Below, piece after piece: positions 49,439-62,612 of a stretch of 64,000 bases of DNA. The notes under the pieces are model-generated. The model was not told the DNA's origin, did no database searches, and worked only from the letters and a program-made list of their open reading frames with translations. The position numbers were made by a program, and so were the translations under genes. The DNA comes from Nemopilema nomurai (lineage: Eukaryota; Cnidaria; Scyphozoa; Rhizostomeae; Rhizostomatidae), in the NCBI GenBank assembly GCA_003864495.1, contig PEDN01001352.1, forward strand, positions 930,001 to 994,000. Reading direction: 5' to 3'. Within the stretch, counting starts at the first letter, position 1. Each line of letters starts with the position of its first letter.

Positions 49439-49690
49439 ATGGCAGATTTTGCAAGGTATTATGAGCAGAACGTTGAATGGTTTTATAGAAAGCCGAAAAA
49501 ATCAAATGAGCAATCGGTTTTTGTCAGACAAAATATCAGGCCTTTTGATTTTTTAAACGCCGTTGACATTAATTCTAGATTGAAAACATTCAAAGAACTC
49601 CGAAAGCAATGCTCTGATAAAGCGTTCAGAAATCAGGGAAGAAAATTTCTGCAATCATATTTGCTTCCATCGGGCTCCACTAATAATTGA
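49439..49690 (+). CDS. Unidentified 83-residue frame or exon
   Basis: The frame starts MADFARYYEQNVEWFYRKPK and later reads LKTFKELRKQCSDKAF. Its composition is mixed, charged and protein-like, unlike the surrounding AT-rich frames. A possible acceptor (CTTCAATGGCAG) overlaps its start. No domain or neighbouring exon is recognised. Confidence 0.2.
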   Translation: MADFARYYEQNVEWFYRKPKKSNEQSVFVRQNIRPFDFLNAVDINSRLKTFKELRKQCSDKAFRNQGRKFLQSYLLPSGSTNN

Positions 49691-51044
49691 ATGGCTTTTT
49701 TCCTAAACAGGAAATCTGTTTCTAGGCGTTTGTCTCTACAAAGTATGTTGATGACATCTTGAACATCAGTCAATTATTATTTTTGAAAATCTTCTAGCTG
49801 AAGCCACAAGGTTCACGCATTCAGAAACAATATTGAAAGTTGCATTTTAAAATTTATTTTTAATGATAATGGACTGCAGATGCATTGTATAAACGAAGGA
49901 GAACTTCTTTGCATCCTGAGCGAAGACGACATCTTGGTGTCTCATTGGTGCACGCGGCTGGTTTGCATAGCTGCCTTAGCGAATAATTAACAATATTTAA
50001 TAAGAGCATTCAATACTTTCGTCAAATCTTTACTTCCCATGCTTCTTAAGAAAATAACTATTATTTGCAAACTATTACTAAACGTTGTCTGTTGGATCGA
50101 ATAATTTAGTTTTTCGTTGGCGGCATTGTCCCGAACGAAAAACTTCCTTGATGAAAAGCAAACTTGAAAGAATTAGTTTATTTTATCCATTCTATGGAAA
50201 CCCTTTATTTTTTTTGCACGAGGCTATTTCCTCTGGATTCTTGTTTCTACCTAGCGATAAATTAGAGCAGGAAAAGAAAGAAAAGACATTTTTTCACAAT
50301 GCTTTTCTTTTCATAATTCGCAGTTTAATTTGAGCTTAACTTTCACCAAGTAATAATCATTCACCAGTATAATGAGTACCCACCCATAGTTTGGATGCCT
50401 CACAGAGTGCTTCCAACCCATAAAAGCTCTAGGCCTTGCGCTATTAGTTCTAGGCTCAAAAATTTTGTAGTTCACTGGGGTGAGGATCAGAAGGCAGCAT
50501 CTGCTTCAGTTAGCTCAATAGTCAAGCAGCAGTTTGGAGTGACGCGACCATAGCACGGGTGTTTCAAATCTTCAGGCCAATTCTAGCCATAGATAACTTT
50601 CACATATCAAATGATTAGTAAACCATTGAGACTGGAGCCTTCTTAGATCTGAAGCCTCAATGATTCCATCAGGACCTTTCACGGATAATGACAACCACAC
50701 TTAGATTGTTGGTGTTCTAATTCTTAAACTTTGAGCGTCGCATGGCCTGACACAAGTGCAATACAATTGAAATGAGACTTCGGTTCAATTGATTGGTATA
50801 TTGTTATGTCCGTTTTTATATATCTCTTGTCGCCAGCAGCCTGATCGTAATCCAAATTTGATGACAGCCAACGTGGTCTTGTTAGGAGGACGTCACTTAG
50901 CTACCCTGCTTGGAAGTAGTTCATTTGTTAAATGACATCCAATGTCCTATTAGTTAACAATAACTTTGTTTGGGGGCAAGGAAAGCCTTTCCTTACTTGT
51001 CTAAGTACTGTGATATCACAGAAAGAAGTGCGCCTTTCGAAACA
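49691..51044. other. Intergenic stretch, nothing recognised
   Basis: AT-rich sequence with short open frames only. No structured element was seen. Confidence 0.4.
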
Positions 51045-51296
51045 ATGCATGTTTCACGTTCCTTGTTGGCGTTCTTGTTGGTCGTTTTGATTGATCCTAT
51101 AAAAGCAGTTACAAGGTTGAGAAGAAGACAAGTAAGACATTGGTCAATGAAAAGAAAGTCGTCTCATAGGATGCTCTATAATAGATATTGTTCCATTTCA
51201 GCTTTAAAACTTTGTACCTGTACATGTCACCGAGCTCTTTCTTCAATATGCACTCCTTTTCGATTTTTCTGTACAGCGATGAAGTGGCCTAAATGA
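51045..51296 (+). CDS. Candidate small cysteine-rich secreted peptide precursor
   Basis: From the ATG at 51045 an 83-residue frame begins MHVSRSLLAFLLVVLIDPIK, a classic signal-peptide shape with likely cleavage near residue 21 (KAV). A basic segment (RLRRR, then MKRKSS) follows, then six cysteines in the pattern C-x7-C-x-C-x-C-x7-C-x6-C before a short basic end. This matches no framework I can name. It is a single-exon candidate only. The frame also extends upstream of this Met without change, and no poly(A) signal was spotted nearby. Function is unknown. Confidence 0.25.
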   Translation: MHVSRSLLAFLLVVLIDPIKAVTRLRRRQVRHWSMKRKSSHRMLYNRYCSISALKLCTCTCHRALSSICTPFRFFCTAMKWPK

Positions 51297-53787
51297 TTGT
51301 TGAAGCCATCTTTCGCAACAGTTTCTTTTCCGAATCCATAACTAAAGCCTCCTTACTATCTACGTCAAACGGGTATTGGCCATGTAAAGTTGACGCATTT
51401 GTCTATGATTTATTGAAAGAAATCCTGAAAAAGTAAGCATGGTTTAAATTTCAACTACTGACTAAATTATCAAGATTTGATGGTACTGGTGGGTGGAGCT
51501 GAAATTTATTTGTTTGACTTTCCCAGCTCATCTTTCTGTCAGCCTGTCAGTTATCTTTCGGCGGTCATTTTCGGTGGTAAGTGGATCACTAAGATGAAAT
51601 ATGTTGAGCGGATCAACAATTGGGTGTCCGGGCCCCAAGTCAAATCCCGGTCTGTGTCTGAAGGTCGGTCAGATTCACCTGTGACATTTTTCTAGGAAAT
51701 ATGCGAAGGCTCGTTAAGCAACTTTTGCTGTTTTTCATTGGTGAAGTCCCTTCAACTATGCAAAATACCTACTTGGATTTTTCATTTTTTGCCAAACTTT
51801 GTTCAATGTTTGCTTTGTTCAATTTAATATTTGGAGAACATGCACAGCGCGAAGTCGTACGTACGCGAACTGGTTGCATGAAGAAGCAAAAAATGACTTT
51901 CAAGCTTCATTGAAATCGAGACGGCATTTGCAATTGATGCTGAGGTGCTCAAAAACTTTTGCCAAATGTCTAATTTGGTGAACTACAGCAATTATATCAT
52001 TATTGCATTCAGCTAACATTTGATCATTTCATCTAAAAACCATAAATGCTTATTTTCCAGCAATTGGCCGTTAAAGAGTTTGCTTTTCTACTCTCTATAG
52101 ATAGCTATTAAAGCCACTATCTTTTCATTGAGACTTTGCAGAGCACGACAACTGTTAATAGGAAATGCGATAAACAAGAAAATATCATCAGTACTTCACA
52201 GTGTGTGTTGACGATGAAAAGATGTAGCAGATCACAATAGAAAAAGAAGAAGAACTTCTTCTCTCCCTTCTTAACCTAGACGTTATCACTTCATGTCACT
52301 TCTCCAATTGGTTCTTCCGAAAAGCCCAAAGTGGTTCCTTGTCCCAAACTTAAAGCAGTCGTGGAAGAGTTTTCACTAAAATAACAATTCTAGTTGTTCC
52401 TCTATGTCTTTTTAGATAGGTTGTACAGTCGATAAATGCAATAGATGTATTTTCTAATATATTTCCTTAATTTGTTTCTGAGCTGCTAATTGAAAAGGAT
52501 AATAATGGTTATGGCTTTTTTCTCTGCCGGACATTATAACATTGGTAGCTTACTACAGCAAAACAGTTCTAGATGATTCATTCAAAATATTTTTCAATTT
52601 AGAGCTCTGAGTTTAAGATAATTCTCCTCAAAGCTTTAGGCGTAATTCTGTGTTCACTCAGTTTTAAATGATATAATTCTAAATCCTGCTAACCGTGTTA
52701 GAAGCTGGTGTCCTTCTTTATTAGTAAAAACTAAGTCCAATACATCATGATTGCTCTAGGTTGTATTTCGAAATTTATGAGTAAAATTTTAATAACAAAA
52801 AGAGCAAATCTTCAGCCTCAAAAGGGATGTGAATGAATATTCCCTGCAAGTAGATACTGAAAGATATAAATTTCTAGCCCCTATCTAATTCACACTGCAA
52901 TTCGGCGTGTCATACGTTTGGGCAAAAGTCGAATAATGCAAGTTATACGTGTCAAGGAAAGACACGACTCATTTACAGCTAGAGCAAAGCATGAGCAATT
53001 TCACACTAGCAATTGTGAGGAATTTCTCCATTTGTATGCTAACAATTTTTATGATAAATGTGAAGAATCTTGCTCAAAAATTTTCCATGGAGCATTATAG
53101 TGTGCATAGAAAGTGCTTTCTATTTTGTTTGATTTTGTCGATTTTCACGCGACAGAACATGTTGCATTATCGAATTGTATCAATTATAACACGAGCTTTC
53201 ATTTCTTAAACGTCATGCCCTGTCGCCATAGCAATGAGAATTTAAAGTCATTTACCAATACGATTCAACAAAGCAGCATCACCCCCTGTCTTTTGCGCTC
53301 ACGAGAACACGTGGTTTGTCGAATAAAAACAATAGCGCGTGCACAATAACCAGTGTGGCTTGTATGATTCCGGTGATTCAACAGTTATCTCTTAACAACC
53401 GTATGTATGCATTTCGAACGTGAGCACAGCTGCTAATTGTCGCATGCTCAGAACAGGCTATCTTTTAAAGACAGGTAGCTGGGTTTTCAAGCTAGTTCAA
53501 AAGTGATCACGATCTCATTAGTTTCAAATTGGAATGTCATCAGGCTGAAGTCACACCGAGGCAGCATATAACCATCACGACTACGTCTGAGCATCTTCTG
53601 CTAAGAACTTGCTGAGTTGTGGCAACTAACGCTTGCTCAAAATAGGGCAACATAAATATTTGTTGACTGCTCAGTTCATGTTCTGTTGGAATCTGTATTT
53701 TCAACAAAAGACCGAGGAGCTCCTAGGCCAGTATCTTCTTCGCCTTTTCGAGTGATTCTTTACTGGAGCTGTCTAAAGTTCTTCAAG
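51297..53787. other. Upstream region of INSM-like gene, nothing recognised
   Basis: About 2.5 kb with no recognised exon. A patch near 51630-51660 (CCCAAGTCAAATCCCGG) faintly resembles a tRNA B box but has no matching A box. The promoter of the zinc-finger gene presumably lies at the right end. Confidence 0.35.
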
Positions 53788-54993
53788 ATGCCACGATCGT
53801 TTCTGGTGAAGAAAAACAAGCGGCCATCTCCATACAGCCTGTCAAGATATGAGCAACGCCTTGACCGGGATGCCTGCCACTGGGGAGAAAGACAACATTC
53901 TTTGAGATCACTGGAGGAAAGCGGCCAAAGCGCATTCGTATCCTTCGGGAATCATGCAAAGAATGATAGACTTGAAATTGCTGACTTTTTCCATGAACGG
54001 AAATCGCCAAAAAGTAAGTTGATACCTTCTTCATCACCTTTAATAAGGAAAGAGGGTGGGCACTGCATGAGCGTCATTGGGAAAATTCCTCCAGTTGAGC
54101 CTATCGCAGTTCTTTATAACGAGCGCAATGCCGAGAAGCCAAAGGAAACGGAGAAAGAGAACTTTCAAGGCAATAGCCCTGACAGCCCAGGCAGCGTCGC
54201 CACGGTAAAAGGACCTCTGTCTCAAAGCAGTTTCCTATGCCAGTTGTGCAAGCGGATGTTTCAAGATGCGTTTTCGCTTGCGCAGCACAAATGTTCCGGC
54301 ATTAAGCATGTGGAGCATCGCTGTCCCGAGTGCGACAAAGTCTTCAGCTGTCCCGCGAACCTGGCATCGCACAGGCGATGGCACAGACCGCGGTCCCCAG
54401 GGTCCAACAAGCCAATGAAGGTTCAAAAGCGAAGCTCTTCCGGGGAAAGCAACGCCTCGTCAATCAAGGATGAAGCCAAGAGCGGTGACAAAGAGCAGAG
54501 GTTCATGATGAAAGTCGAGGAAGATGTCGACTTTGACAGGCGAGAAGAGGAAAGTGAAATCGTCGAGGAAATTCCCAGTCCAGTTGACAAGAATAACAAC
54601 AGTTTTGCCGATTTCATTGACAAATCTACAGCTGCTGATGGTAGCAAATACGCATGCTCTCATTGCGGTAAAAGCTTTAAAAGACAGGCATACCTTCGAA
54701 AACACATGAACTATCACAATAATGCGAAACCTTATCCTTGTCAGTATTGCGGGAAAATTTTCAGAAGTCAGACGAATCGCGCGAAACACGTCTTGAATCA
54801 CGCTGTTGGTCCAAAAGCATTCACTTGTTCTATCTGCGGGAATGGTTTCGCAAGTCGATTTGAATTGGAGAAACATGCTAGGATCCACAATGGGGAAGTT
54901 TTCAGTTGCAGTGAATGCTCAGGTGCCTTTTACAGCCTTCCAGGTCTTCAAAGACACGTATTAAAAGCCCATAAGGGTTATCCTACCATGTAA
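53788..54993 (+). CDS. INSM1: INSM-type SNAG zinc-finger transcription factor (intronless)
   Basis: The ATG at 53788 is chosen because it opens a SNAG repressor motif, MPRSFLVKKNKR. The frame is open 34 codons further up, but those residues look non-coding. The product is 401 residues in one exon, as in vertebrate INSM1. Six C2H2-type fingers are visible: C151/C154/H167/C169 (atypical CCHC), C179/C182/H195/H199, C290/C293/H306/H310, C318/C321/H334/H338, C347/C350/H363/H367 and C374/C377/H390/H395. The block RCPECDKVFSCPANLASHRR and then KSFKRQAYLRKH are close to INSM proteins. An acidic linker separates fingers two and three. SNAG recruits LSD1/CoREST-type complexes, and INSM factors drive neuroendocrine and neuronal differentiation. 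The sixth-finger count and exact orthology (INSM1 versus INSM2) are unresolved. Confidence 0.93.
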   Translation: MPRSFLVKKNKRPSPYSLSRYEQRLDRDACHWGERQHSLRSLEESGQSAFVSFGNHAKNDRLEIADFFHERKSPKSKLIPSSSPLIRKEGGHCMSVIGKIPPVEPIAVLYNERNAEKPKETEKENFQGNSPDSPGSVATVKGPLSQSSFLCQLCKRMFQDAFSLAQHKCSGIKHVEHRCPECDKVFSCPANLASHRRWHRPRSPGSNKPMKVQKRSSSGESNASSIKDEAKSGDKEQRFMMKVEEDVDFDRREEESEIVEEIPSPVDKNNNSFADFIDKSTAADGSKYACSHCGKSFKRQAYLRKHMNYHNNAKPYPCQYCGKIFRSQTNRAKHVLNHAVGPKAFTCSICGNGFASRFELEKHARIHNGEVFSCSECSGAFYSLPGLQRHVLKAHKGYPTM

Positions 54994-55141
54994 AACTATT
55001 CCATAAAATCATCTCTTGATGCTTTCTTATTCCTCCCATCTTAAATACATGGCATGTCTTCAATCTGTGTAGAGGTTAGAATGTCTATTATAAAGGGTGT
55101 AAGCTCAATCTCCTTCCATTTTGAAAGTAAAGCGGCCGATA

Positions 55142-55147
55142 AATAAA
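55142..55147 (+). promoter_or_regulatory. Candidate poly(A) signal of INSM-like gene
   Basis: AATAAA on the plus strand about 150 bases after the INSM-like stop codon. It is the first canonical hexamer downstream, so a short 3' UTR is likely. Confidence 0.5.
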
Positions 55148-58100
55148 ACTAAAGATTATTAACATTAATACTACAGCAAATAAAATTTGCTTGCAATACA
55201 GAATTGCAATAGTCTGAAATATTGATTAATGTAGTTAATCATTTGTACAGTGAATTGTATGAAATTAGAAACTAAATGAGCACATTTTCCATGTTTGCTT
55301 TCGATCTTTAAGGTCACAACAAGGATCACACTCGCCCTGCAAAACTTTCTTAGTGAGCTGTTCAGTTGATGAAATTGCGCTAGCCTTGAAACTAGATTGA
55401 TTTGCATCGGTATTTTTGCAATCCGTAAAATAACGGTGAAGGAGGCTGTTCTCTTCCGCCTTCAAATCAGCCATGACTTGGAATTCGCTTAGAAAACATA
55501 GTTGATGTTTACCTGAATTTGAGGTACACAATTTAAGACGTTGCTTATGCATTGTCGAAATGTTCATTTCCATGTTCAATATGCTTCAGTAAGTTGTTAA
55601 TAATAAATCAGGCAATCTACGCAAGGCTTAAAAGATCATATTTGCAAAGCGTAGGCAAATTAACATGTCATTCAATTTTGGTCATTCTAGCAAAAAGCTG
55701 GCATAATTCGCTCAGATAATTTCATTTATCTTGCATGCATCAATGTCTCGAACGGTGAATTATAATTCGTTATGAAGGTTTCAGGGGATTTTATTGTTTA
55801 AAAAATCGGGAACGGAGCAGCTCCAACAATGTCTCATTCTTTTCAATTCCTTTTGACATGAATTCAAAAGGAGTTTCTCGGTAGTCAGAAAACCCGAGTT
55901 TTAGGGCGAAAAATTATGATTCAAAATGTATCAGTATCATTCTAGCTGTTAATAAAGCGATGCTTTCGTTGAAATCTTTGAGTGAATAACATATCATCGA
56001 CAGTGCACCGTGTCACCGGCGAACCAGCGAATACGTCATCTACATAAAAGTGACCAACCCGCTTGTCGTGGTAGCCAAAAGTTGCTAGTGCTGCTTTAGG
56101 TTCATGGCAATTGATACATGCATTAAAGAGAGCCAATGATAGATGGTAGTCTAATTCTTTGTTGAAGCTACAATAGTTGCGGTACGGATTTTGAAAGAAG
56201 ATTTCAATAGGAAACAAAGTTTCCAAAGTTCTCTTGAAATTGCGCCGGTTACATCAATAACCCGCTGTCCAGTTGCCATAAACTTGTTATTTCATGTTTT
56301 TACATTAAAGTGCGTCACTTCATTGTTTTTCTTAGAATAAACATAACAGAAACGGTCATTACACTCACCAGCCTGTTTTTGGCTGTTGCCTAGCGTGACT
56401 TCCTTGCAAAGAGAATTTGTGCCATCATAATTTATAAGTAAGATAAGGAATATTAAATAGTGTAATAATGTGAGAAGTTTAATTTCTCTACAAAAATTAA
56501 TCCTTTTATCTATGCAAAAGTTTATTCAATCAGTCCTTGTGGAAAACCTGCCTACAAAATGTCTTTCATTTTCAAATTATGTTTGATTTGCAAAATAACG
56601 GAATAAATGACGGACAGCCCCTGATGCCTTGGATGTTTTCTCTGTCAGATTGAAGTTCTTGAAAGTAGAAAGAAGATTGCTCCTGAAATAAAACGAAGTG
56701 TCCAGCAAAAAGGAACGTTTATGTATATGCTTCCTTAAAAGAAGCCCGTTTATGAAGTTGTTTAGCCATGCAATGAGAAAAGAACAATTTTATTGACTAT
56801 CAAATAAACGGGACATCGTTTCAAGTAAAACATTGTCTTAACAAGCAAGAAATCACAGACTCGACTAATACCCAACTTCAACAGCTTGCTAAGTTATGAC
56901 TCATGAAGCCCTCAAAACAATTTTTCGGAGTTTGAATAAAGCCGTTGCAACTGCTTCCTAGATAACTGGTAACCATTGATATTTCACATTGGCTTTGCCT
57001 TATAGGCCACGCTCAGGAGACCCATTGCTCATCCTTTGCAAAAGTCGGGATTTTGTGAAAGGCTATCCTGCGGACTGTATATTTTCCTGTTTGCCATTAT
57101 TCTTCAACTGCTGTTCTAGAAAGAAGGCTCGTTGGCTTCTCAACTCTTAGCTAGGCTTTAGTATCTCCAAAACACAAATGCTGCTAAAGGCTATGGCATT
57201 AAAAAGTCAGTGCAATTAACTGCCATGGGCATATTAAGAAAGTGGAAAATGATCCCGAGAGAATAACAGCTGGATAAACATTATATGTCGGTAAAATTTA
57301 CTTGCAAACGTTTGAGAGAGCGTGAAAGTCTAAATTTGTAGATCTGTTGTCGTCTCCTGCGTTCCAAGACAGCTGAGATGAACAATTTCATGTCGCCTGT
57401 GTTTTGCCTTAATCGAACTCAAAGAAAAGAGCAACTGAGAGCAGTGTGCTACTCCTTCTTTGCTTTCACAGTCATCAGACTTCTAGACGAGCTATTTTGA
57501 TTGCTTTTGCATCAGGTCGATAAATGTGGTTCCATCACCGTTCTTACGCAATTCGGATTTGATGAAGCTCATTTGTGCTCATTCAGCTAGCAGCGCAAAA
57601 CTAGCATCCTTCTGTCATTGAAGGAAAGACATCGAAACATTGATGTATGAAATTAAGTTGAAATCTGTTTGAAATCGCCTACGCAAGCTCTGCAAATACG
57701 CAATACCATGGAAGGTGCAATTTTGAATATCAGCAGCTTCATTTATATTTGAGCCGCATTTGTTTAGCTAATGAGACTTTTCTTTAATTTTCATTGCTGT
57801 AGGTTCATACTCAGGTGGATGCCATCAAAAATACCTTAAAGCAATGCCATCACTGCACACGATTATGGTTAGTGTTGGCCGTTGGAGTGGGTCGGGTAGA
57901 TGAGTCTTGAATTTTTTGTCAAGTAAAAAAACTTTGATGACATTTCCCACTCTAAACAACCTTCTTGGCTCCCTTCTTAAGACTTTTAGTTTTGTATAGG
58001 ATAATCAACAGATATGGTTTATTCATCGGTTCCTGGAAGCACTCATGCAAAAACTTGATTTGATTTTCCTAACACTAAGAATCAAAAGTCTTCTGTAATG

Positions 58101-61100
58101 TGCTGTCTTCGTGCGATTGCCGAGCGTTGAATTAGCGTCATGAAAAGGAAGCACAGCTCGCGTTGGGAAAACAAAGAGCGACTCACAAACGAGTTACGTA
58201 GTGAGTAACACACTGGAGCTTTCATTGTTCGACGTATCCTTCAGAATGTAGCACTCGCCGATTTCGCCTTTTTCCATTGGATTCTTTTAAAAAGCAATTA
58301 GCGAAGTAGTTTCTCGTACATACTGATTGAAATCAAAGCAATTTCCCTTTAAACTGCCGAATTGAAAACATTCACTTTTCTGCATAAATTATGGATGTTT
58401 TCCTTGAAGTGGTTGCTCAGTTTTTAATCAGAAATCCTTGCTTTGCATTATTTATAAGCCTTTACTGAAAGGAAGGAAGGTATTTGTCTCGGCTATGGCT
58501 CTTTTCTCCCTAATTAAACTCCCAGCAAGACGCTCTAGCAAAGAGCAGGATTAGGGAGTTACAATTTGACATCTAAACACGAAGCTTGATTTTTGTGCGG
58601 AATTATTTCCGTGCTCTGTTTTGCGAAGTACTTGCTAATAAGAGTGACCATAGAGCTTTGTGTTAGCGAGTTGAAACTCATTACGAACGGCATGGGTCTG
58701 AACTCAAGCTGCACATAAGAGAAGCCTCGTTATCTTCAAAAAACACGTCTTTTTATTGCACATTAATTTTGAAGGAAATAATTCTTCTACTTTGTGGACA
58801 AACATAATTCACAGTCATGTGTAATCGCTTCAAACTTGAACGTCATAGCTAACAATGCATTTCGTTCCTACTCCGGTTATTTCTGCCGCCATGTTTGAGT
58901 CCTTAATCAAATGTTTATGATGAAGACGGAATTGAATTGTAATGCATGAAATTTCCAAATCAAAATGAAGAACTAAAATTGCAATGTTGAGTTAACAGGG
59001 AAAGTTGTTTTCCATCAAAGAGGCTATTTAACTAGATACATTGTGTTTCGTTATATTTAGGTTAGATTTGAATTTAATTGCTCAACCTTTGAAATACGTG
59101 TCTTTAGGTGTGCGGTGGAGCTTTTCCTTGCAATGCACTGAAGAATATCGACAGCAGTTCGACTAAGAGCGTCCAAGGCCTGCTTGCACGAGTGCTATCT
59201 ATTCAGTGGTTTGACATTTCGGATCTCACAACCTGCTGGGGACATTCGCCGAAATATATCTGTTTCAACATTCAATATTTCATCCTCTTAACACGACACT
59301 AACTTTCCTTAGAGTTTCATTGAGCTTCTGGCAATAAATTATTCAGGGCAATCGCCATAACAAGCTTAGAATATTATGCAACTAAATGCTTCTCATGAGA
59401 TTATCAGACATGCTTTTCAACCGGCCTACAAAGGCATTTCCTATCTTCCTTTGCTTCTTATTGAAGCTGCTTCGCATTTGGAATCGTTCTCAGCTTTTCC
59501 CGTTGGTTGACATGTCAAGTTACAGCAAAATTTCTTTCGAAGTTATTTACGGTAAAGCTAGGCGACGACACGTGTGATTTCACGCTTTCACGCGGCTAGA
59601 GATGGGTCGGTCTCGCAATTTTGCGTTGTCATCAGATTCTTCGACAACGCAATCGCTGGCAGTATAAAAGTGTGTCGAGGAGAGACTACAACAAATGCCA
59701 ATGGTCAGAAAAACATGATAAGCCTTGTTTTGAAGTTGGAAATGGGTGGCTCTGCTCAAACTCACGAACAGCAGGGCTTAGGAACCGCTCTAATAAATCC
59801 CGTCTGTGACTACACTTTGGTGAATACAGCAGGTCTTGGGAGAACTTGATTGCCGAGAAATAGTTTCAGTTGGTCTTTAAAAGCCAGTCTTTGCCCTGTT
59901 GCTATTTCATTTCTATCATTTTTCGTTTAACAAAACAAACTAAGCTGAAAAATGCTCCTCTTGTGAATAATTAATAACCCTGTTTGACAATTGTTATGCT
60001 CCAATTAAGACTAGGGCCCACTAAGTATGGGCCGAACTATGCAAGCGAAAGTCGTGCGTAGGTCAAATAAACCTGACAGCTGATTCTACAGGCCTTACCC
60101 ACAGAAAGAAAAATGTTCGCCAACACCAGAAACCACGACATCCCTGTGATTTCTGTGCATCGCTGTTTAAACAACGATAGTTTTGAAAGGATCAACTCGA
60201 GCGTCCATTTTGGGATTTCTTTCTACGTAGGAAATTATGTTTGTTCTGTCTCCAACTCAGAGGCATGCGCTAAACTCCCTTCACCCACTGACAGCCCAGG
60301 CAGTACAGCAATTCTGTAGAAAAATGCATCCTTGATTGCTTTAAAAGCAAGCAAACAACCACGAAGGAAGCAATAAAACATTGCAGGTGTGGTCGGCAAT
60401 TGCTGATACTTTCAAATGCTTTGTTTACAAATGCAAGCTCCAGTTGGGATAAATTCATTCCAAATTATAAAATTGCATTCCTTTTGAAGATGCAACTATT
60501 TTTAAACAACATTACTGTGGTGGATCTTTAGATAAGTGAATTGCTGCTCATTCCTTCTCCACCGTAGCAACTTCTTAATCTGTAAGAAGCCATTTCGAGT
60601 CTCTGTGGTAACGTGTTAGCCGTTTTAGCGCCGTTCTTTCTCTCTTATGTATGCTGGGTCTTAGTCAATCTGAGAAAGAGAACTCAGACTTGAATATAGT
60701 TGTTTACAGAAGAAGAAAAGTTAGCTTGTCGTTCGTGTTCAAGCGATTTTGGAAAGCATTGTACATTTTTCTCGTCATTTGATTCCTTTCTCTTCTTCTT
60801 CATTGTAATTGCTCTGCACGGGCTACAAAAGATGTTTTAACCATGAAAATGTTTTCTTGCTACGTTGTTGTAAAGAATATGTTGATCATCAAATATTGCT
60901 GATTCGCAATAACTGTAAAACTTTATAATCCGATTCACTGCCACAGCTTTGGGGGACATTAGCGAGTGGCAGTCAACAACATCAGTTTTAGATGTCTTGC
61001 ATTTCCGAGGGTCGGAAGCCGGGGGGAGGGAAGTTTGCTGTCGGAGAAGGGGATGGTGGGTGTCATGCTAGTTGTAGCACATTAATCAGCCTTTACTCCT

Positions 61101-62612
61101 ACACCTTCCGAACCAAATCTCCCACCTTAATCTCAGCTTTTTTGCTATCCCCTCTTCCCGTAAATTGTTTTGATCTTGGTGTCTTGGTCTATTTGTCTTT
61201 GTGCTTCGCAGTGTTTCCTAACTTTTGGGTATTGCCTTTGACAATACAAAGCGTGAACAATGCGTGCTCGAGTTTAGCCTTAGCACTCCTTTCTATGCCT
61301 CATTTTATGACATTTCCTTGCACTTAACTAGATCGATCGATCGTTTTGCTTACACTTGCAGATCACAAAACTTGAATTTGGACTCTGTGAGAAAAAAGAG
61401 TTGGATGGACAGCTGAAGATTTAACAAGTTTGACGAGGTTCACCAGATTTTTCATTAAATTTTGAATGGCACTGCAGCCAATAGCACAGTGCTTTGTTTC
61501 CTGGCAAGTTCAATTTGTGAATATTACTTGCAGCAGAAAGGAGATAATTTCAAATCTCTTAATAGTTTCGCTTTAAAGGAATTCACTGAAACTCACCATG
61601 TGTTGATTAAGAGATTTTCTGCTTAGAAATTTTACTGTTTTGCCTCTTTTGATATCCATGTGCTAAGGTTTGAATCACAATACATTTAATACATAGCCAT
61701 GGACATTCGCAGCCTATACCACCGAATGTCTTTAAGAAATTGGCATTGAGAAGTTGTGTAGATAGGCACTAGTCCCACTCATTCAACACTGTACTTTCTA
61801 TTTCACTGGAATTGTTTCTGGTTTCCAATGTTACGTGGCAGAGAGGAACTACCAGATCAAAAGGTACTGCAGTTTCAGGACATAAGCTGAGTTGAGTCAT
61901 AAAATATTTTTCTGTGGCCTGACATTGATGCATTTTCTTCTGATAAATCAAAGAAAACTTGATGAATATTCTACACATCCAACTTAATTACTGTGTTATT
62001 ATTTCATATATCTCACAAAATGTATCGGGGTTGGAAGAAAAAAATTTTTCCCTGCTTCGCGTGCTCAAACATCTTTAAGCTTAGCAACGCATACTTGTTC
62101 AACAGTGCTTAGACTTGTCTTGTTACCAAATTCTACTTTGGAGACAATAGTGCTTTTTCATTTGTTCTGAAAGCTCAGTAAGCCTTTTGAAAGATGTCAG
62201 TTGACTCCACCTATTTTAGTTACCAATGAAATGTCAGACTTGTTTGGTGAAAACAATCCCAACCTGTGCAATTTCTTCACACACCTGAACTGCATTGTTT
62301 GTCACAAGAACTTTTCAGTGTTTTATTATTGCCTTCGTGATAACACTTCTGATTCCATTGTTATTCTGAATTTCTTGAGAAATACGCCAGGCCCCATATA
62401 CGCGTGAATCACACTTATTAACAAAGGGGTTGCCCAGTACCTAAGAAAAACGCTAATGACATTCGTAGACTTTCTTACTGAAGCCTTGAATCTAAATAGG
62501 GTCTAGTGATTCACACAAACGTGTTTACAACGTTTTCAGCTTGTGACTTTGACTGTAATCAGACAATGTCTCTCAACAGCATCAATGTAGCCACATCAAA
62601 GACTGTCACATA
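55148..62612. other. Long stretch without recognised genes
   Basis: About 7.5 kb. Frames such as those on the minus strand at 55265-55579 and 55942-56226 are open but lack splice context or motifs. A 9-bp stem (CTCCCTAAT/ATTAGGGAG) near 58506-58558 is the only inverted repeat noticed. No tRNA, rRNA or transposase was recognised. Confidence 0.35.

Noticed and set aside
53686..53787. 34-codon upstream extension of the INSM-like frame
   Set aside because: The residues do not resemble any INSM N-terminus, and SNAG function needs to be at the very N-terminus, so the ATG at 53788 is preferred.
54460..54888. 142-codon open frame opposite the INSM-like gene
   Set aside because: It is the antisense of zinc-finger coding sequence, with no motif of its own. 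GC-rich, stop-poor complement explains it.
55265..55579. 104-codon minus-strand frame downstream of INSM-like gene
   Set aside because: It contains a donor-like GTAAAC site internally, but no exon partner, start context or recognised domain was found.
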